From contig NZ_CP017634.1 in the NCBI RefSeq assembly GCF_002777255.1, forward strand, positions 5,716,903 through 5,780,902: DNA of 64,000 bases, read 5' to 3'. Numbering within the stretch: the stretch's first letter is position 1; each line of letters begins with the position of its first letter. This document shows, one piece after another, positions 18,015-27,898 of this stretch. A program made the position numbers and the translations under genes. The stretch comes from Candidatus Formimonas warabiya (GTDB taxonomy: Bacteria > Bacillota > Dehalobacteriia > Dehalobacteriales > Dehalobacteriaceae). Below the pieces are notes generated by a model, which worked only from the letters and a program-made list of their open reading frames with translations, did no database searches and was not told the DNA's origin.

Positions 18015-20285
18015 ATGAAAATTGCGTTGGTGGGCCCCAAATCAGTACCATACGTTTTTGGCGGCATGGACAGGTTTTATAATGGGTTAATACAATCATT
18101 GATTGAGGAAGGACATAATGCAGACTTAATTTTAATTCCTGTTGATGAGAACAGTTTTGAAGGCATATTAAAAGGGTATCATGATTTTTATTATTTAAAT
18201 TTGGACCAGTATGATCTGGTTATTTCTTGCAAAGCGCCTTCCTTTATGATTCAACATAAGTGTCATTTAAATTATTTAAACCATAGGATGAGGGTTTTTT
18301 ATGATTTGTACAGTTACCGGGATTACCAGCACGAGTTAAATAAGAAATTGATCCAAAAGCTTGATAACTGGGCTTTAAGTCCCGAACGGATAAAGAAGCA
18401 GTTTGCCATCGGGGAAACAGTAGCAAATCGCCTAAAAAAGTGGGGAGGATTGTCATCGCAGGTGGTGTACCATCCCACAAACCTTAACTCTTTTAAAACC
18501 GGAAAGTATGAATATTTTTTGGCCGTAAGCAGGTTGCATCATCTTAAACGGGTAGATCTAATTATAGAAGCATTTAAACTGTTTCCATCGGACTACGCAA
18601 TAGAACTTCATGTAGTAGGGGAAGGACCGGAGGAGCAACAATTGAAAAAACTAGCGGCAACAGACTCTCGCATTAAGTTCATTGGACGAGTTTCTGATGA
18701 TAGACTTGTTAATGAGTATGCTGATGCCCTGGCCGTTTTATTTACTCCAGTCAACGAAGATTTAGGAATGGTTACAATTGAGGCATTTATGAGTAAAAAA
18801 GCAGTTGTTACGTGTACGGACTCAGGTGAGCCGGCGGTAATTATAAAACATTTAGAGAATGGGATGATAGCTCAGCCGAATCCCGACAGTATTTTTTTTA
18901 CCATGCAATATTTACTAGATCACAGAGATCAGGCCTCTCTTATGGGTGAAGCTGGGTATCAAATTGCACAAAAGATTACCTGGAGAAATGTAGTAAGGAC
19001 CCTTTTGGATGGTGTTGAGAAGGAAATCCAGGCAAAAACGGAAAAATCTGCGAAAGTAGTGATTACAGATAATCAAATTCTTGATCCTCCGGTCGGTGGT
19101 GGTCGTATTCGCATATACAATTTGTTTCGGAATCTGCCTGATAAATTTGATTGCACTTACGTGGGAACTTATGATTGGTTAGGACCATCATATCGAGAGC
19201 AACAGCTTGCGCCAACTTTACGTGAGGTTGTCACACCGCTCACAGTCCCTCACTTTGCTTTTGATCGGATATTTCACCGACTTACTGGTAGAAAAGTAAC
19301 TATTGATGTTACTATTCCTTGGTTATTGAGGTTTTCCCCTAAATATCAAAGAGTGTTAAAAGAGAATTTATTAAATGCATCTGTTGTTGTGGTATCACAT
19401 CCTTGGGTATATCCTTATGTAAAGAGAGCTATTAAAAATTTAGGTAATAAGCCAGTTCTTGTTTATGATTCTCATAACTGTGAGTATGTAGTAAAGAAGC
19501 AAATATTGGGTGATTCGCTAATTGGGCGTATGTTGGTTCGAAACATTTTTTCTGTAGAAAAACAATTATGTCAGGAAGCAGATATCATATTTGTTTGTTC
19601 ATCAGAAGATGTAGGCAAGTTTGGAGACCATTATCGAGTATCTAAAGAAAAAATGGTTTTAATCCCTAACGGAGTAATGGTTGACGAGATACTACCGTCT
19701 AAACAGGAAGAAAAAGTAAGATGTAAGCAGGATTTAGGATTGCCTCCAAACATATGTGGAGTATTTGTAGGAAGCAATTATGACCCTAATGTTGATGCCG
19801 TGAAATTTATAGTTGATATATTGGCACCTCAACTCCCTTATGTAAATTTTCTTATTGTAGGTGGTGTAGGGGAAGGATTTTTACAAGCCATGGCGGATTC
19901 TAATGAGTTGCCGAACAACGTAAAGATATACGGAATAGTAGACGATGAGAAAAGAAATTTAGTTTATAAGGCGGCGGATTTTGCGGTAAACCCCATGTTC
20001 CGTGGATCAGGAACAAACATCAAAATGTTTGATTTTATGTCGGCCAAACTTCCGGTTGTCAGTACTCCTACTGGAGCAAGGGGGATTGATGCGGAATATG
20101 GAAAGGATTTTATTGTCTGTGCTCCTGAACAGATGTTAACAAATATTCAGAGTTTACTTTCACAACATGAAAAAATGGAACAAATGGGGGAAAATGCACG
20201 AAGACTAGTTGAAAAATTGTACGATTGGAAAGTTATTGGACAAAAAGCCGGAGAAGTGTTACAAGGTTTCCTTGGGGAAGGGTAA
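18015..20285 (+). CDS. Tandem double-domain GT4 glycosyltransferase
   Basis: 756 residues holding two GT-B fold glycosyltransferases in one chain. Domain 1 (about 1-345) shows VGPKSVPYVFGGMDRF near the start, LAVSRLHHLKRVDLIIEAF and the acceptor/donor motif VNEDLGMVTIEAFMSKKAVV. Domain 2 (about 350-756) opens with DPPVGGGRIRIYNLFRNL and contains VFVGSNYDPNVDAVKFI and FRGSGTNIKMFDFMSAKLPVV. Both halves keep the EAF or equivalent donor-site region, so two sugar linkages could be made by one protein. Start taken at the ATG with GAGGT upstream; a TTG at 17979 in frame is less likely. Upstream methyltransferase stop at 17992. Confidence 0.85.
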   Translation: MKIALVGPKSVPYVFGGMDRFYNGLIQSLIEEGHNADLILIPVDENSFEGILKGYHDFYYLNLDQYDLVISCKAPSFMIQHKCHLNYLNHRMRVFYDLYSYRDYQHELNKKLIQKLDNWALSPERIKKQFAIGETVANRLKKWGGLSSQVVYHPTNLNSFKTGKYEYFLAVSRLHHLKRVDLIIEAFKLFPSDYAIELHVVGEGPEEQQLKKLAATDSRIKFIGRVSDDRLVNEYADALAVLFTPVNEDLGMVTIEAFMSKKAVVTCTDSGEPAVIIKHLENGMIAQPNPDSIFFTMQYLLDHRDQASLMGEAGYQIAQKITWRNVVRTLLDGVEKEIQAKTEKSAKVVITDNQILDPPVGGGRIRIYNLFRNLPDKFDCTYVGTYDWLGPSYREQQLAPTLREVVTPLTVPHFAFDRIFHRLTGRKVTIDVTIPWLLRFSPKYQRVLKENLLNASVVVVSHPWVYPYVKRAIKNLGNKPVLVYDSHNCEYVVKKQILGDSLIGRMLVRNIFSVEKQLCQEADIIFVCSSEDVGKFGDHYRVSKEKMVLIPNGVMVDEILPSKQEEKVRCKQDLGLPPNICGVFVGSNYDPNVDAVKFIVDILAPQLPYVNFLIVGGVGEGFLQAMADSNELPNNVKIYGIVDDEKRNLVYKAADFAVNPMFRGSGTNIKMFDFMSAKLPVVSTPTGARGIDAEYGKDFIVCAPEQMLTNIQSLLSQHEKMEQMGENARRLVEKLYDWKVIGQKAGEVLQGFLGEG

Positions 20286-20288
20286 AAA

Positions 20289-21293
20289 ATGAAAATCTTG
20301 ATGGTATCAACCTATCCACCGATGAAGTGTGGCATTGGAACATATGCTTTTCAAGCAGTCCAAAAATATAGAAGTGAAGGAAATATTGTAGATACGTTGA
20401 CTCCTCATGAGGGTAAGGGTGATTTTGTAGAAGACTTGTGTGGGAGTTTTAAAATACTAAAACTGTTGAAGTATGTCTTCTTTTATAATAAAGTTATTAT
20501 TCAATATCATGCTTCTTTTTTCTATCGGAACGGGCTTGAGAGATTACTTACCCACTGCTCTTTTATTATAGTTATGTTGTTATTCCGGAAGTTTGAAGTA
20601 ATAGCACATGAAATAAATTATCCATTAAACAAGGATACCATCAGACTTAGAGATTATTTGGAAAATTTGCTGGAAAGAATTAAGTGGGCTGTAACTCCAA
20701 AGATTATTTTTCACACCAATACAGAGCTTCAAGACTTTAAGAAGTTTTTTAAAATTAATCCTGGTAAAAACAAGGTGTCAATTTATCCACCACATTATTT
20801 TTTCTATAAATTTAGAGATATTAGTCAATTCGATGCTCGGCAAGAATTAGGGCTAATACCAGGGAAAATTTTTTTATGTATTGGGTTTATCCAGCCTCAT
20901 AAAGGATTTGACCGGGCAATAAAGGCATTTAACAAATATCATAGTACCAATATGCATCTTTATGTAGTAGGTTCTCTTAGGTTAGCTTATAAAGAAACGA
21001 TAGACTATTTATCTAACCTTAAGTTTCTAGCTGCACAAAGCTCCCAGGTGCACATAATTGAACAATTTGTCTCTGATGAGCTATTTGATACGTGGATTTC
21101 AGCTAGTGATGTGGTGATTGTTCCGTACCGGGAAATATGGTCTTCAGGAGTAATGGGTCGAGCTAAGTTATTTGATAAGCCTGTTATTGCTGCAAAGGTA
21201 GGGGGCCTTAAGGAACAGGCTGAGGGAAATGATCTGTTTTTTTCTAATGACAAACAATTAGAATATATTTTTGAATGTTTTGGCAAGTTTTAA
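20289..21293 (+). CDS. Glycosyltransferase, GT-B fold (GT4-like)
   Basis: 334 residues. It starts MVSTYPPMKCGIGTYAFQAV, a glycine-rich loop typical of GT4 N-domains, and contains FIQPHKGFDRAIKAF near 198-212 and DVVIVPYREIWSSGVMGRA near 276-294, the region that binds the nucleotide-sugar. Its start lies three bases after the double-domain transferase, so both are cotranslated in one operon. Donor and linkage cannot be told. Confidence 0.85.
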   Translation: MKILMVSTYPPMKCGIGTYAFQAVQKYRSEGNIVDTLTPHEGKGDFVEDLCGSFKILKLLKYVFFYNKVIIQYHASFFYRNGLERLLTHCSFIIVMLLFRKFEVIAHEINYPLNKDTIRLRDYLENLLERIKWAVTPKIIFHTNTELQDFKKFFKINPGKNKVSIYPPHYFFYKFRDISQFDARQELGLIPGKIFLCIGFIQPHKGFDRAIKAFNKYHSTNMHLYVVGSLRLAYKETIDYLSNLKFLAAQSSQVHIIEQFVSDELFDTWISASDVVIVPYREIWSSGVMGRAKLFDKPVIAAKVGGLKEQAEGNDLFFSNDKQLEYIFECFGKF

Positions 21294-21714
21294 TAAACAG
21301 ACAACAAACTTCTAAGTTTAGAATCTACTGCTCCTGTGTATATCAGCATCAGAAATATATTTTTTAGTAGTGTTTTGTACTATTAGTAGTGAAGATTTAT
21401 GAAGGAAGTATAAGATGATTAATCTGAGTATTGAGTATAAAAGGAGAAAATAGGAGATTTTTATGAACAATGTATTCAAGTTATTTCAATGATTATCAAG
21501 AATAACAGAGAATGTGGATACTATGTAAATTATCTAATGTTATACGCATTTTATGATTTATAGAACCTTAATAATTTAATCACACTTATTTCCAGTAAGC
21601 AATATGAGGCAACGATTTTATTTTCTAATGGATACTGGGACTATAAGATATTTGTATTTACTAAATACTAAGGTTATTATTATTATGGTATAGTGAGAGC
21701 GAGTCTAAAAAAAG
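21294..21714. other. AT-rich intergenic stretch, no gene seen
   Basis: 420 bases with stops in all frames and no hairpin followed by a T-run. The next transferase probably starts from its own promoter: TATTATGGTATAGT just before 21700 offers a -10-like TATAGT, but I see no clear -35. Confidence 0.5.
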
Positions 21715-22851
21715 ATGAGAATTGGGATTGATGCCAGATCACTAACTAGGATAAAAACCGGAATTGGACAGTATACGGCAAATTTGGTACGGTCAATGGC
21801 TCAGTTAGCTCCTAATGATGAGTTTATTCTTTTTTCAAACCAGGAAATTGTTTTTCCAAAGGAATCAAACTGTCACTTTGTTGTAAAAGGCCAAGGGGTA
21901 AAGAGCAATGTCTGGCTACAGACGGTAATGCCTTGGTTGCTTTTAAGGTATGGGGTTGAACTTCTGCATTCACCTGCTTTTCTACTACCTTTAATAAATA
22001 GGGTTCCTTCTATAATTACTGTCCATGATTTAGTTCATGAAATCTATCCGGATACTACTGATATAAAAAACCGTTTACCTTTAAAGTTACTTTTACCTTT
22101 ATCATTAAAAAAGGCTGGAAAAATTGTTGCTGTGTCAGAAAACACAAAGAAAGATATTTGCCAATATTATAATGTTGACGTTTCCAAAATTCAGGTGATC
22201 TATTTAGGATGTGATAGTCGTTTCCAGCCTGTTTCTGATAACAAGCTGATCCATGAGGTCCGAAAAAAGCACGGTCTTCCCGAAAAATATATATTAACAG
22301 TCGGAACCCTTGAACCAAGAAAAAACCTGATAGGGTTGTTTAAGGCTTTTTCCAAAATGTTAAAGATCTGCCCAGAAACGGAATATCGTCTGGTGGTTGT
22401 AGGTATGAAAGGATGGAAATATAGCAAAGTTTTCTCCGAGTTCAAGGGGTTAAATCTGGAGGGGAAAGTGGTAATTGCCGGCTATGTCCCAGATAATGAT
22501 TTACCTTTGATTTACGGAGGAGCAGATGTTTTTGTTTTTCCTTCATTTTATGAAGGATTTGGTCTTCCTCCTTTAGAAGCGATGTCCTGTGGCATCCCAG
22601 TTATTACTTCTAATGTTGGGTCTTTACCGGAAGTGGTAGGAAACGGAGCACTATTCATCGACCCACGTGATGAGAGTGATTTGTGTCAGAAGTTAATTTC
22701 AGTGTTATTTGATGCAGAGCTTAGAAGGAATTTAATTATTCGTGGCCAAGAGCAAGTTAAGAAGTTTTCTTGGCAACATACGGCACGAGAAACTCTTGCC
22801 CTTTACCGTGAACTTTGGATAAAAGAAAACAAAAAAGGGGTAAATTTGTGA
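21715..22851 (+). CDS. Glycosyltransferase, GT4 family
   Basis: 378 residues, a typical mannosyl/galactosyl-type GT4 enzyme. It starts IGIDARSLTRIKTGIGQYT (family loop), has VHDLVHEIYPD near 103-113 and VGTLEPRKNLIGLFKAF near 197-213. The donor-site motif FPSFYEGFGLPPLEAMSCG lies near 276-294, with the E-x7-E pair characteristic of retaining GT4 enzymes. No strong ribosome site is visible before the ATG (GAGAGCGAG about 15 bases upstream is the nearest). The end overlaps the next transferase gene by four bases, so they are coupled. Confidence 0.9.
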   Translation: MRIGIDARSLTRIKTGIGQYTANLVRSMAQLAPNDEFILFSNQEIVFPKESNCHFVVKGQGVKSNVWLQTVMPWLLLRYGVELLHSPAFLLPLINRVPSIITVHDLVHEIYPDTTDIKNRLPLKLLLPLSLKKAGKIVAVSENTKKDICQYYNVDVSKIQVIYLGCDSRFQPVSDNKLIHEVRKKHGLPEKYILTVGTLEPRKNLIGLFKAFSKMLKICPETEYRLVVVGMKGWKYSKVFSEFKGLNLEGKVVIAGYVPDNDLPLIYGGADVFVFPSFYEGFGLPPLEAMSCGIPVITSNVGSLPEVVGNGALFIDPRDESDLCQKLISVLFDAELRRNLIIRGQEQVKKFSWQHTARETLALYRELWIKENKKGVNL

Positions 22852-23969
22852 AAGTAATAATCAGTGCACTTCAGGTTTCTAACAATAATTCTGGAATTGG
22901 TCATTATATTATGAATATGACAGATGCTTTAGTAAAGAACTTTGATCACTCATATATAATTTACATTTCAAAGGGTGTTAAAGGAGATTATTGGACTAAC
23001 GAGAAAAATGTTAAGGTATGCCAAAAAGATTTTGATAAGACCAGTTTTTTCCAAAGGAATTTTTTTGAGATATTTTGTTTTGGACCAAACGTCAACCGCT
23101 TTTATCCTGATGTGTTTTTTGCTCCAGATACAAAGCTTCCTTTGGGTTTAGATAAAAGAATTAAAAAAATTGTTACAGTTCATGATTTGGCTGTATTTAA
23201 GTACCCCGAGACATATCAAAAATCTCGTGTATTATATTGGCAGAAGTATTTTGATTCCTCTGTAAAACGAGCGGACAGGGTCATTGCCATTTCATATGCA
23301 ACAAAAAATGATTTGCAGGAGATTCTACATGTGCCGGAAGAAAAGATACAAGTAATATATAATGGGGTGAGTTCTATTTTTAGACCGGTTAATGACCCTA
23401 AAATATGTCTTGAAGTAAAGGCTAAATATGGGTTGCCGGAAAGGTTTATTTTGTTTGTGGGAACTTTTTCACCTCGAAAGAATTTAGGCCGTTTGGTCGA
23501 TGCCTTTGCTAGACTTCATAATGAAGGTAGTTTACCCCACAAGATGGTTATTGCTGGAGAAAAAGGATGGAAATTTAAACAGGATTTGGAACGGGTTAAA
23601 GCTCTTAACCTAGAAAATGATATTATCTTTCCAGGTTTTATTTCTCACGAAGACCTTCCTGTAGTATATAGCCTTGCAGATGTCTTAGCGTATCCTTCTC
23701 TATATGAGGGGTTTGGTCTGCCTCCCTTGGAGGCGATGGCATGTGGAACTCCAACAATTATTTCTAACACCTCGTCGTTGCCGGAGGTAGTGGGAAAGGC
23801 GGGGGTACAAGTTAATCCGTTTTCAATAAGCAGTATTACGGAAGGACTATTTCATCTCCTTACTGACTCTCAGCTTAGAAAAAGATTAATTCAATTAGGT
23901 TTTGAACGGGCCAAATTTTTTTCCTGGGACAAGGCTGCTGATGAACTTAATAAAACAATGAAGTTATGA
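22848..23969 (+). CDS. Glycosyltransferase, GT4 family
   Basis: 373 residues, similar in layout to the preceding gene: VHDLAVFKYPETYQKSR near 116-132, VGTFSPRKNLGRLVDAFARL near 204-223 and YPSLYEGFGLPPLEAMACG near 284-302, with the paired glutamates of retaining GT4 enzymes. I chose the GTG at 22848, in a GTGA overlap with the upstream stop and after AAAGGGG; this avoids a Lys/Arg-rich false N-terminus from 22815. The two transferases look like an old tandem duplication that has diverged. Confidence 0.9.
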   Translation: MKVIISALQVSNNNSGIGHYIMNMTDALVKNFDHSYIIYISKGVKGDYWTNEKNVKVCQKDFDKTSFFQRNFFEIFCFGPNVNRFYPDVFFAPDTKLPLGLDKRIKKIVTVHDLAVFKYPETYQKSRVLYWQKYFDSSVKRADRVIAISYATKNDLQEILHVPEEKIQVIYNGVSSIFRPVNDPKICLEVKAKYGLPERFILFVGTFSPRKNLGRLVDAFARLHNEGSLPHKMVIAGEKGWKFKQDLERVKALNLENDIIFPGFISHEDLPVVYSLADVLAYPSLYEGFGLPPLEAMACGTPTIISNTSSLPEVVGKAGVQVNPFSISSITEGLFHLLTDSQLRKRLIQLGFERAKFFSWDKAADELNKTMKL

Positions 23970-24027
23970 TAAAGGAAAATTGTAAGACATTTATACTAGA
24001 GCTTGACTAAAGGGAGAGGGAGTATTT

Positions 24028-25392
24028 ATGCTAAACAGCAAATTTTATGGTTTTATCCAGATAATTGTTGATGTATTATTAATTCATGCTGGGTATCTGA
24101 TTGCTTTCTATATTAGGTATCTTGGGGAATTTCCAGAGGCTAATTTTCCTTCGTATATAAGATTAATTCCTTGGATATCGTTATTAGCTATTTTAATGTT
24201 TTTCATTTATGGACTGTATGACACAATATATAAAAGATGGATAGAGATATTTTCCAGCATATTATGGGTGATCGGTTTTATTTTCGCAGGAAATACAGCT
24301 CTTTCTTTTATGTTGCGTCAGTTTGCATTTCCACGGACAGTTCTATTAATGGCTGTATTTGTACATGTCATTTTACTTAGTTTTTGGCGCTATTGGATCT
24401 GGAAAATGGCGAAAAAAACTCACGGTAAAAAAACAGTTATTATAGTCGGAAAACGTGACGAGGCTGAATTTCTGGCAGGAAAAATAAATGAAAGCACACC
24501 TGATTTATATAAGGTAATCGGAGTTGTTGTTACAGTAGACTCGATATTATCTGAAAAAAAGGATCATTGTTTTTCTATTTTGGGCGAAATTAATAGTCTG
24601 GAAAGTGTTTTAATAGAGAACAACCCAAGTGTAGTTTTTGTATGTTCAGATTTATCCAAAGAGGAAAAGGTTGAAATTTTGAGTAAATGCTTAGAATATG
24701 ATTGTGATATCAACTTTATACCCGACTTTTATGATACGCTAATGGCTCAAGCGAAGATTCTCCAAGTTGATGATATTCCTGTGTTATATGTGAATAGCTC
24801 CATTCTACCTTCTGCTGATAGGACAGCCAAACGAGTTATGGATATATTCGTAGCTGTTTTTGGCTTATTATTGACCATGCCTTTATTCCTTATCATTTCT
24901 CTTTTAATTAGATTAGATTCTAAAGGACCAATCATTTTTAAGCAAGAGAGAGTTGGTCGCAAAGGGAAAATATTTTTTCTCTACAAATTCCGAACGATGG
25001 TTGATAATGCGGAAAAAAGTTCTGGCCCGGTTTTATCTAATTTGGATGATGTTAGAGTAACCAGAATTGGAAAGCTGTTACGTCATTCCCGGCTTGACGA
25101 GTTACCCCAGTTTATTAATGTTTTAAAGGGGGATATGAGTATTATCGGACCCCGTCCGGAAAGGCCATTTTTTGTGGAACAGTTTAACGAAAGTATTGCT
25201 GGGTATGATTATCGTCATAGAATTAAAGGCGGCATTACAGGCTTAGCTCAAATTTCAGGAAAGTACAGTACATCCGCTGAAGATAAACTACGTTTTGATT
25301 TATTGTATGCAAAAAATTACACTCCCTTAATGGATCTGCAGATATTGTTTCGTACTTTAAAAGTATTGCTGATTAAAGATAAGGCGTCCTAA
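24028..25392 (+). CDS. Polyprenyl-phosphate sugar-1-phosphate transferase (WbaP/CpsE type)
   Basis: 454 residues. The enzyme starts glycan assembly by placing a sugar-1-phosphate on undecaprenyl phosphate at the inner membrane face. The N-terminal half has four predicted membrane helices and a CoA-binding-like domain with TVIIVGKRDEAEFLA near 145-160. The C-terminal catalytic domain begins KRVMDIFVAVFGLL near 268 and carries the conserved FKQERVGRKGKIF, FRTM, LRHSRLDELPQF and GPRPERP motifs. Ribosome site GGGAGAGGGAG. It sits near the end of the cluster, before the ligase/polymerase. Confidence 0.95.
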   Translation: MLNSKFYGFIQIIVDVLLIHAGYLIAFYIRYLGEFPEANFPSYIRLIPWISLLAILMFFIYGLYDTIYKRWIEIFSSILWVIGFIFAGNTALSFMLRQFAFPRTVLLMAVFVHVILLSFWRYWIWKMAKKTHGKKTVIIVGKRDEAEFLAGKINESTPDLYKVIGVVVTVDSILSEKKDHCFSILGEINSLESVLIENNPSVVFVCSDLSKEEKVEILSKCLEYDCDINFIPDFYDTLMAQAKILQVDDIPVLYVNSSILPSADRTAKRVMDIFVAVFGLLLTMPLFLIISLLIRLDSKGPIIFKQERVGRKGKIFFLYKFRTMVDNAEKSSGPVLSNLDDVRVTRIGKLLRHSRLDELPQFINVLKGDMSIIGPRPERPFFVEQFNESIAGYDYRHRIKGGITGLAQISGKYSTSAEDKLRFDLLYAKNYTPLMDLQILFRTLKVLLIKDKAS

Positions 25393-25466
25393 CTTGGAAA
25401 AATGGTGCAGAAATTAGTTTTTAAATGGAAGATTATTAAAAACGAATACAGTTTGGAGTGTGGCAG

Positions 25467-27818
25467 ATGACTAAGGTAAGAGGTTCTTTTATAGAAAGTA
25501 ATTTTTTGTTTTTAGGTAGCTTTTTGGGGCTTATAGTTCTTATTTTTTATCCTCCTTTTTTTCGGGGACTATTTTTTCAGCCTGAGCAGCAATGGGCTTT
25601 AATTTTTGCTTCTTTACTATTTGTCATAACCTGGTTTTGGAAGCTTTCCTGCCGGGAAGCAAGCTTCTTAAAAAAACCGGTGGATTATTTAGTAGTAGCA
25701 CTGGTTTTATCATACGGAATTTCTTTTTTTGCTGCGGCAAATCCCAGGCTCGCCCTGGCTGAAGTAATTAAATATGCCATCTATTTTCTGGTCTTTTGGC
25801 TTTGTTCCCAACTAGTACGGAATCATAAAGATGTAAAGATATTGCTTCACGCCATCTATTTGGCCGGAATTGGCGTGGCTTTGGCCGGGGTGATGTGCGC
25901 CACCGGTTTAATTTATATCAAAGACGGCTTTTTATATGGCCGGATTTTTTCTACCATGCAGTACCCCAATGCTTTGGCCTCTTATTTAGCGGCCTTGAGT
26001 TTTATTGGCATCTATTTGTGGCTGCAGTTTTGGAAAACAGATGAGGGATCAGAATTCGGGAAAAAAGCAATTCCTGGCTTTTTGTATGCCATCGGCAATT
26101 ACATCCTGCTTTTGATCTATATCGGTACCGGATCCCGGGGTGGATTAATTGTTTATCCTTTGGTGCTGCTGGTTTATTTTATTGGGCTCGGGAAAGAGTA
26201 TCGCTATTTAGCTTTTGGTCATTTTACCCTTACTTTTATCGCTGCTATGGCGGCAAATATAAAATTAATGCCCATGCTGGTAGCTGGTAATGCAGGGGGA
26301 GCCTGGCTGTGGTTTTTCATAGGCGTTCTAGCAGCTGTTATTGGACAGGCATTGATTCTGGCTCTGTCACGGTTGAAAATCAGCAAGCAGGTAATCGGTG
26401 CCGCCGCCGGTATAATTGTGATTGCAATTTTAATATTTGGCTGGATGCAGGTAAAAGATACCGACGTATCGAGCAAACTGATGCCCAGTCACTTGATATC
26501 CAGTATTCGAAATATTAATTTGGCGGACCGGAACGTACAGGAGCGGTTTGTCTTCTGGCAGGATGCGTTTAAGATTGTAAAAGATCATCCCGTCTTTGGG
26601 TTTGGGGGCGGGGCATTTGAGGAAACCTACCGGAAGTACCAATCCTACTTTTATTCTTCTACCCAGGTACATAACCATTACATGCAGTTGTGGGCGGAAG
26701 TTGGCACTGTAGGTTTAATCATTTTCCTCAGCATCTGGCTCTTTTATAAGCTAATGGTATTTAAACTATGGTGGAAACAAAAGGACCGGGAAACCAAGCT
26801 CTTGGTGTGGTCGATCTATGGCACGGCAGCAACGATTGGCCTGCATGCCTTTCTCGATTTTGACCTGTCCCTTTCCGCCATTACCATTGTGTTATTTGCC
26901 ATGCTGGGACTTACGCGAGGTATGGAACGGTACACATTTAATGAATATAAATATATGGACTACCAGAAATTTGCCCAGTGGAAATGGGTCTACCAAGGGG
27001 CGGTTATTGGGGTCTCTGCACTGGTGATTATCTTTGTGTCCATGCTGAATATGGGCATATCGGAATCGCAGGCCGGTTCTAAAGCCTTTACGGCGAAGGA
27101 TTATGCCCAGGCCAAATCCCATTTTGAGAAAGCGGTATCCTATGATAGATTCAACCCAGACTACCGAAGCAGCTTGGCTGTAGCATATTTGAATTTGAAT
27201 GAGCAGGAGGAAGCGATTAAGACTATTGAGCAGGCGGTTGCAATTGCCCCCTATAATGTGAATGTTCTGGGCACGGCGGTGAATGTTTATGCAGAAAGCG
27301 GCAACCTGGACCAAGTTTTGAAGTATTCTGAGAAAACGGTAGAGAGCTTTCCTTATAACTATGCTTTATGGGAGGGTTTGACGTACAGATATTTTGTGGT
27401 AGGCTATCAAGCCTGGGCAAAGGGTGACCGGGAGCAGGCGGCAAAGATGCTGAAAAAGGCACAGGAAGTGCCGGGACGGGTGGAAAAACAGATGGCCGGA
27501 GTAACGGAACAGTATAAGAGTATGTGGGGGACTCAACTATTGCCGGTCCTGGAGGTAACCCCATCGATGAAATTATACGAGGGGGCGTCACAGTATATTT
27601 TGCATGATTGGACTAATGCGGAGCAAAATCTTAAATTCGCCTTTGAGCATTTACAGGACAAACAACTGAAAGGGGAAGCCGCGATGTGGCTGGGAGTGCT
27701 CTATCAAAAACAGGGGAATAAGATTCAGACAGCAGTAATCTCGGCTGCCGGCTCTCAGCTTATGGATAAATTTGAAGCAAATGTGCGCGGATTGGCTGAG
27801 TTGGAAACGTTGCAATAA
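25467..27818 (+). CDS. O-antigen ligase/polymerase-like protein with C-terminal TPR repeats
   Basis: 783 residues. Residues 1-535 form about twelve membrane helices with the Wzy/WaaL signature FGFGGGAFEE followed by STQVHNHYMQLWAEVGTVGL near 395-415, where the H-x-x-x-x-x-E-x-G pattern is conserved. A last helix near 520-540 is followed by a soluble ~240-residue region with helical TPR-like repeats (AKDYAQAKSHFEKAVSYDR and similar units). Such fusions occur in Firmicutes as ligases that attach glycan to protein or wall acceptors, so this may be the final attachment step; polymerase is the alternative. ATG at 25467 chosen from TTGGAG spacing. GC rises from here on. Confidence 0.8.
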   Translation: MTKVRGSFIESNFLFLGSFLGLIVLIFYPPFFRGLFFQPEQQWALIFASLLFVITWFWKLSCREASFLKKPVDYLVVALVLSYGISFFAAANPRLALAEVIKYAIYFLVFWLCSQLVRNHKDVKILLHAIYLAGIGVALAGVMCATGLIYIKDGFLYGRIFSTMQYPNALASYLAALSFIGIYLWLQFWKTDEGSEFGKKAIPGFLYAIGNYILLLIYIGTGSRGGLIVYPLVLLVYFIGLGKEYRYLAFGHFTLTFIAAMAANIKLMPMLVAGNAGGAWLWFFIGVLAAVIGQALILALSRLKISKQVIGAAAGIIVIAILIFGWMQVKDTDVSSKLMPSHLISSIRNINLADRNVQERFVFWQDAFKIVKDHPVFGFGGGAFEETYRKYQSYFYSSTQVHNHYMQLWAEVGTVGLIIFLSIWLFYKLMVFKLWWKQKDRETKLLVWSIYGTAATIGLHAFLDFDLSLSAITIVLFAMLGLTRGMERYTFNEYKYMDYQKFAQWKWVYQGAVIGVSALVIIFVSMLNMGISESQAGSKAFTAKDYAQAKSHFEKAVSYDRFNPDYRSSLAVAYLNLNEQEEAIKTIEQAVAIAPYNVNVLGTAVNVYAESGNLDQVLKYSEKTVESFPYNYALWEGLTYRYFVVGYQAWAKGDREQAAKMLKKAQEVPGRVEKQMAGVTEQYKSMWGTQLLPVLEVTPSMKLYEGASQYILHDWTNAEQNLKFAFEHLQDKQLKGEAAMWLGVLYQKQGNKIQTAVISAAGSQLMDKFEANVRGLAELETLQ

Positions 27819-27839
27819 AAAAACAGATCAGGAACAGGT

Positions 27840-27871
27840 ACGTGCGAGTTAGAGATAATTCGCACGTTTTT
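27840..27871 (+). terminator. Rho-independent terminator after the polysaccharide operon
   Basis: ACGTGCGA and TCGCACGT pair perfectly around a 12-base loop and are followed by TTTT. It lies 20 bases after the ligase/polymerase stop and may also act for the converging transporter gene. Confidence 0.8.
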
Positions 27872-27898
27872 GGTTGTAACAAGCAATAGCAAAGTGAA

